Below are positions 62,229-64,000 of a DNA stretch of 64,000 bases, piece after piece. The position numbers and the translations under genes are program-made. The stretch comes from Halichondria panicea. Taxonomy: Eukaryota > Porifera > Demospongiae > Suberitida > Halichondriidae. Every line of letters starts with the position of its first letter. Position 1 is the first letter of the stretch. Below the pieces are notes generated by a model, which made no database searches, had not been told where the DNA came from, and worked only from the letters and a program-made list of their open reading frames with translations. The stretch spans positions 1,956,001-2,020,000 of the forward strand of contig NC_087389.1 in the NCBI RefSeq assembly GCF_963675165.1. Direction: 5' to 3'.

Positions 62229-64000
62229 TTATACTTCATCTTCAACTGTTGCAGTTCTACGATTCTTTCTTGTAATGGGGTATGTGTAGATCACACTGCT
62301 GTTAGGTACATAGCCAAATCGTCTCTGTTCAGAATGCCACACCCACATCCAACCTTTAGGGTAGTGCATGTGCGACTGGGGGGTGAGCACATCACCTTTC
62401 TTGAGAGCCAGACAGCTGCTACTGTTCTCTGGTGGTTCGTAATCTTTAGCTGCTGTTAATGCAGGAGTGCCTCGCTGAGTTAGATCTGAGAGTGCTCTCG
62501 TACTGAAAGATTTTCTCTTGTCAGTTTTATCGCTGAGTCGGCGAGGTTGCCGGTCGTTTGGGGTGACAGGTGTAACAGGAGCTGACTTTGGAAATCGCCT
62601 GTTTGCTGGAGGTGTTGATGTTTGATTGGTTAATCGCTCTAGCGTGTCTTCGAACGAGAACCATGTGCCTTCTTCAGTTGCAGAGGGAGCTACTTCGATC
62701 TGAGCTGTTGCTGGTGTGGTCAGCGTGTTGAGTGGAGATGTGCTTGCACTTTTCCCACCACTGGCACTCGAGGCACTACTTACTTGTCTAGCAGTGTTGG
62801 TGGTTACACTTGCAGTTGAAGCCGTACTTCGCTGCCTAACAGTGTTTGTTTCGGTACTAGCGCCAGAGGCCACCTGTCTAATGCCCCCAGAGACAACTAA
62901 TTCAGTTTGTGTAGTAGCGTCTGCCTGCCTTACTCCACCCGTACCTCTATCAGAATCATAACGAGTGAGAAGCTTTTTCGGAACGAGCCCTTCCACATGA
63001 TGACTTGTCATTACCCACGCCCACTGTCCACGACCATAATCCAACACAATCACCAACTCATTCTTACGCAATGCAATTTCCCCTTTGAATGTAGGCCGAC
63101 GACCTTCAAGGCAACGAAAAATCCCAAAAGGCTTCTTCTCACCAGCAACAGGAAGGAATACATCATCTGATGAGTCATAGTCTACGGCATATTGTCGACT
63201 GAGTTTGTTTCTCCGGCGATTGGATGCTGCAGGACGTTTCGAACAGTCACAGTTTTTCCTCGAGCATCCTGGAGAGCCACTGGACGAATGACGCTCTGTA
63301 GCTGCAGTTGCTTCGTCCAAGCGGTCGTCACTGGAGAGGCCAACAGTACTCAGTTTTTCACTATAATTGGAGTGAACTGCTTCTCTGGACGAGAGTAATC
63401 GGCTAACTTGAGGCCGAACTCTTGCACCACTTTCATTCATGGAAACACTTCTTTTTACAACTTGTGGCCTAGTGCTGTAGGGGGTATATTTGAAGAACGA
63501 TTCACTTCGAACAATGGTATTTGCAACTGCTGGACAGGATTGTCTACGTGCGTGTAGTCGGGATGTGGTTGATGTTCCTTCTATAAGTTGTCCAGGTGTG
63601 TTTTCATAATCTATGGAATTGGTTTGATCAACTGGTACTTTGGCAACAGTACTTACGGTATTTCGCTGACTGACATTGGATAGGGATCTGCGAATAGTTG
63701 GTCTGGGTGGGTTTGTTTGAGTAAGTGTTCTATCAGGAGTGGCTGACTCAGCAACAGTACTTATGGTATTTCGCTGGTTCCCATTGGATAATGATCTGTG
63801 AATCGCTGGTCTGGGTGGGTTTGTTTGAGCGAGTGTTCTATCAGGAGTGGCTGACTCAGCAACAGTACTTGTGGTATTTCGCTGGCTCCCATTGGATAAT
63901 GATCTGTGAATCGCTGGTCTGGGTGGGTTTGTTTGAGTGAGTGTTCTATCAGGAGTGGCGGACGACACAGCAACAATACTTGTGGTATTTCGCTGGCTCG
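62229..64000 (-). CDS. SH3-domain protein with 36-residue tandem repeats, N-terminus off the right edge
   Basis: Open frame with no intron and no stop up to the right edge, at least 590 codons; the true start is not visible. Two SH3-like domains: one at about 62950-63145 (KKPFGIFRCLEGRRPTF, ending VEGLVPKKLLTRY) and one at the C-terminus, about 62270-62460 (ALTAAKDYEP, GWMWVWHSEQRRFGYVP). Between them lies a Ser/Thr/Ala-rich region, probably disordered. At the visible N-terminus a 36-residue unit (TPDRTLTQTNPPRPAIHRSL) recurs with a 108-bp DNA period. The units carry Pro-Pro-Arg-Pro, a possible SH3 ligand, so self-association is conceivable (inference). Family not recognised. Confidence 0.8.
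   Translation of the reverse strand, partial: SQRNTTSIVAVSSATPDRTLTQTNPPRPAIHRSLSNGSQRNTTSTVAESATPDRTLAQTNPPRPAIHRSLSNGNQRNTISTVAESATPDRTLTQTNPPRPTIRRSLSNVSQRNTVSTVAKVPVDQTNSIDYENTPGQLIEGTSTTSRLHARRQSCPAVANTIVRSESFFKYTPYSTRPQVVKRSVSMNESGARVRPQVSRLLSSREAVHSNYSEKLSTVGLSSDDRLDEATAATERHSSSGSPGCSRKNCDCSKRPAASNRRRNKLSRQYAVDYDSSDDVFLPVAGEKKPFGIFRCLEGRRPTFKGEIALRKNELVIVLDYGRGQWAWVMTSHHVEGLVPKKLLTRYDSDRGTGGVRQADATTQTELVVSGGIRQVASGASTETNTVRQRSTASTASVTTNTARQVSSASSASGGKSASTSPLNTLTTPATAQIEVAPSATEEGTWFSFEDTLERLTNQTSTPPANRRFPKSAPVTPVTPNDRQPRRLSDKTDKRKSFSTRALSDLTQRGTPALTAAKDYEPPENSSSCLALKKGDVLTPQSHMHYPKGWMWVWHSEQRRFGYVPNSSVIYTYPITRKNRRTATVEDEV
63630..64000. repeat. 108-bp coding tandem repeat
   Basis: TATCAGGAGTGGC recurs at 63731, 63839 and 63947, an exact 108-bp step, with a more diverged unit at about 63640-63730. 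The array continues past the edge. The period keeps the reading frame. Confidence 0.95.

Overview
The window is nuclear DNA from an animal: intron-rich genes with GT-AG introns, metazoan families (TRAF, nurim, FAM72, CFAP92, an EGF/YWTD receptor) and many small DNA-transposon relics. Compact genes, short intergenic spacers and the gene set suggest an early-branching metazoan, plausibly a demosponge; that placement is inference. No bacterial gene, tRNA, rRNA or CRISPR array was found.

Layout (strand). 438-16570 (-): a ch-TOG/XMAP215 microtubule polymerase, 27 exons read here, C-terminus beyond the left edge; an intronless TRAF gene (3515-5161, -) sits inside one of its introns. 16812-19006 (+): nurim. 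19187-27675 (-): a type I receptor with EGF modules and YWTD beta-propellers. 27956-34714 (+): SR-protein kinase SRPK. 34981-36253 (-): FAM72. 37114-37849 (-): mitochondrial inner membrane protease subunit IMMP2L. 37977-40165 (+): pyruvate dehydrogenase E1 beta. 40309-45827 (+): N-acylglucosamine 2-epimerase (RENBP), whose last intron holds a complete antisense mitochondrial phosphate carrier (43681-44968). 46771-48635 (-): a second phosphate carrier. 48921-53193 (-): PARP3 with an N-terminal SAP domain. 53458-53751 (-): COX16. 53871-62025 (+): a large CFAP92/DUF4550-like ciliary protein. 62229 to the right edge (-): a protein with two SH3-like domains and a 36-residue repeat.

Four gene pairs are head to head over 119-282 bp (ch-TOG/nurim, receptor/SRPK, IMMP2L/PDHB, COX16/CFAP92), so shared promoters are likely. 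Five products are mitochondrial (IMMP2L, PDHB, two phosphate carriers, COX16), all between 37 and 54 kb. Exon boundaries were placed by hand from splice signals, frame continuity and remembered family sequences. Phase was checked through every exon junction except in the receptor gene, whose exon edges are approximate.

The non-coding part is rich in short transposon relics: three copies of a CAGGGTTTCAT-ended element with perfect 5-bp target duplications, a TA-flanked family with four copies, other TA-flanked elements sharing its outermost bases, a 741-bp foldback element and a 1.46-kb inverted-repeat element carrying an 81-bp minisatellite. The phosphate-carrier pair, with patchwork identity and altered signature residues in the nested copy, is the most interesting genic feature.
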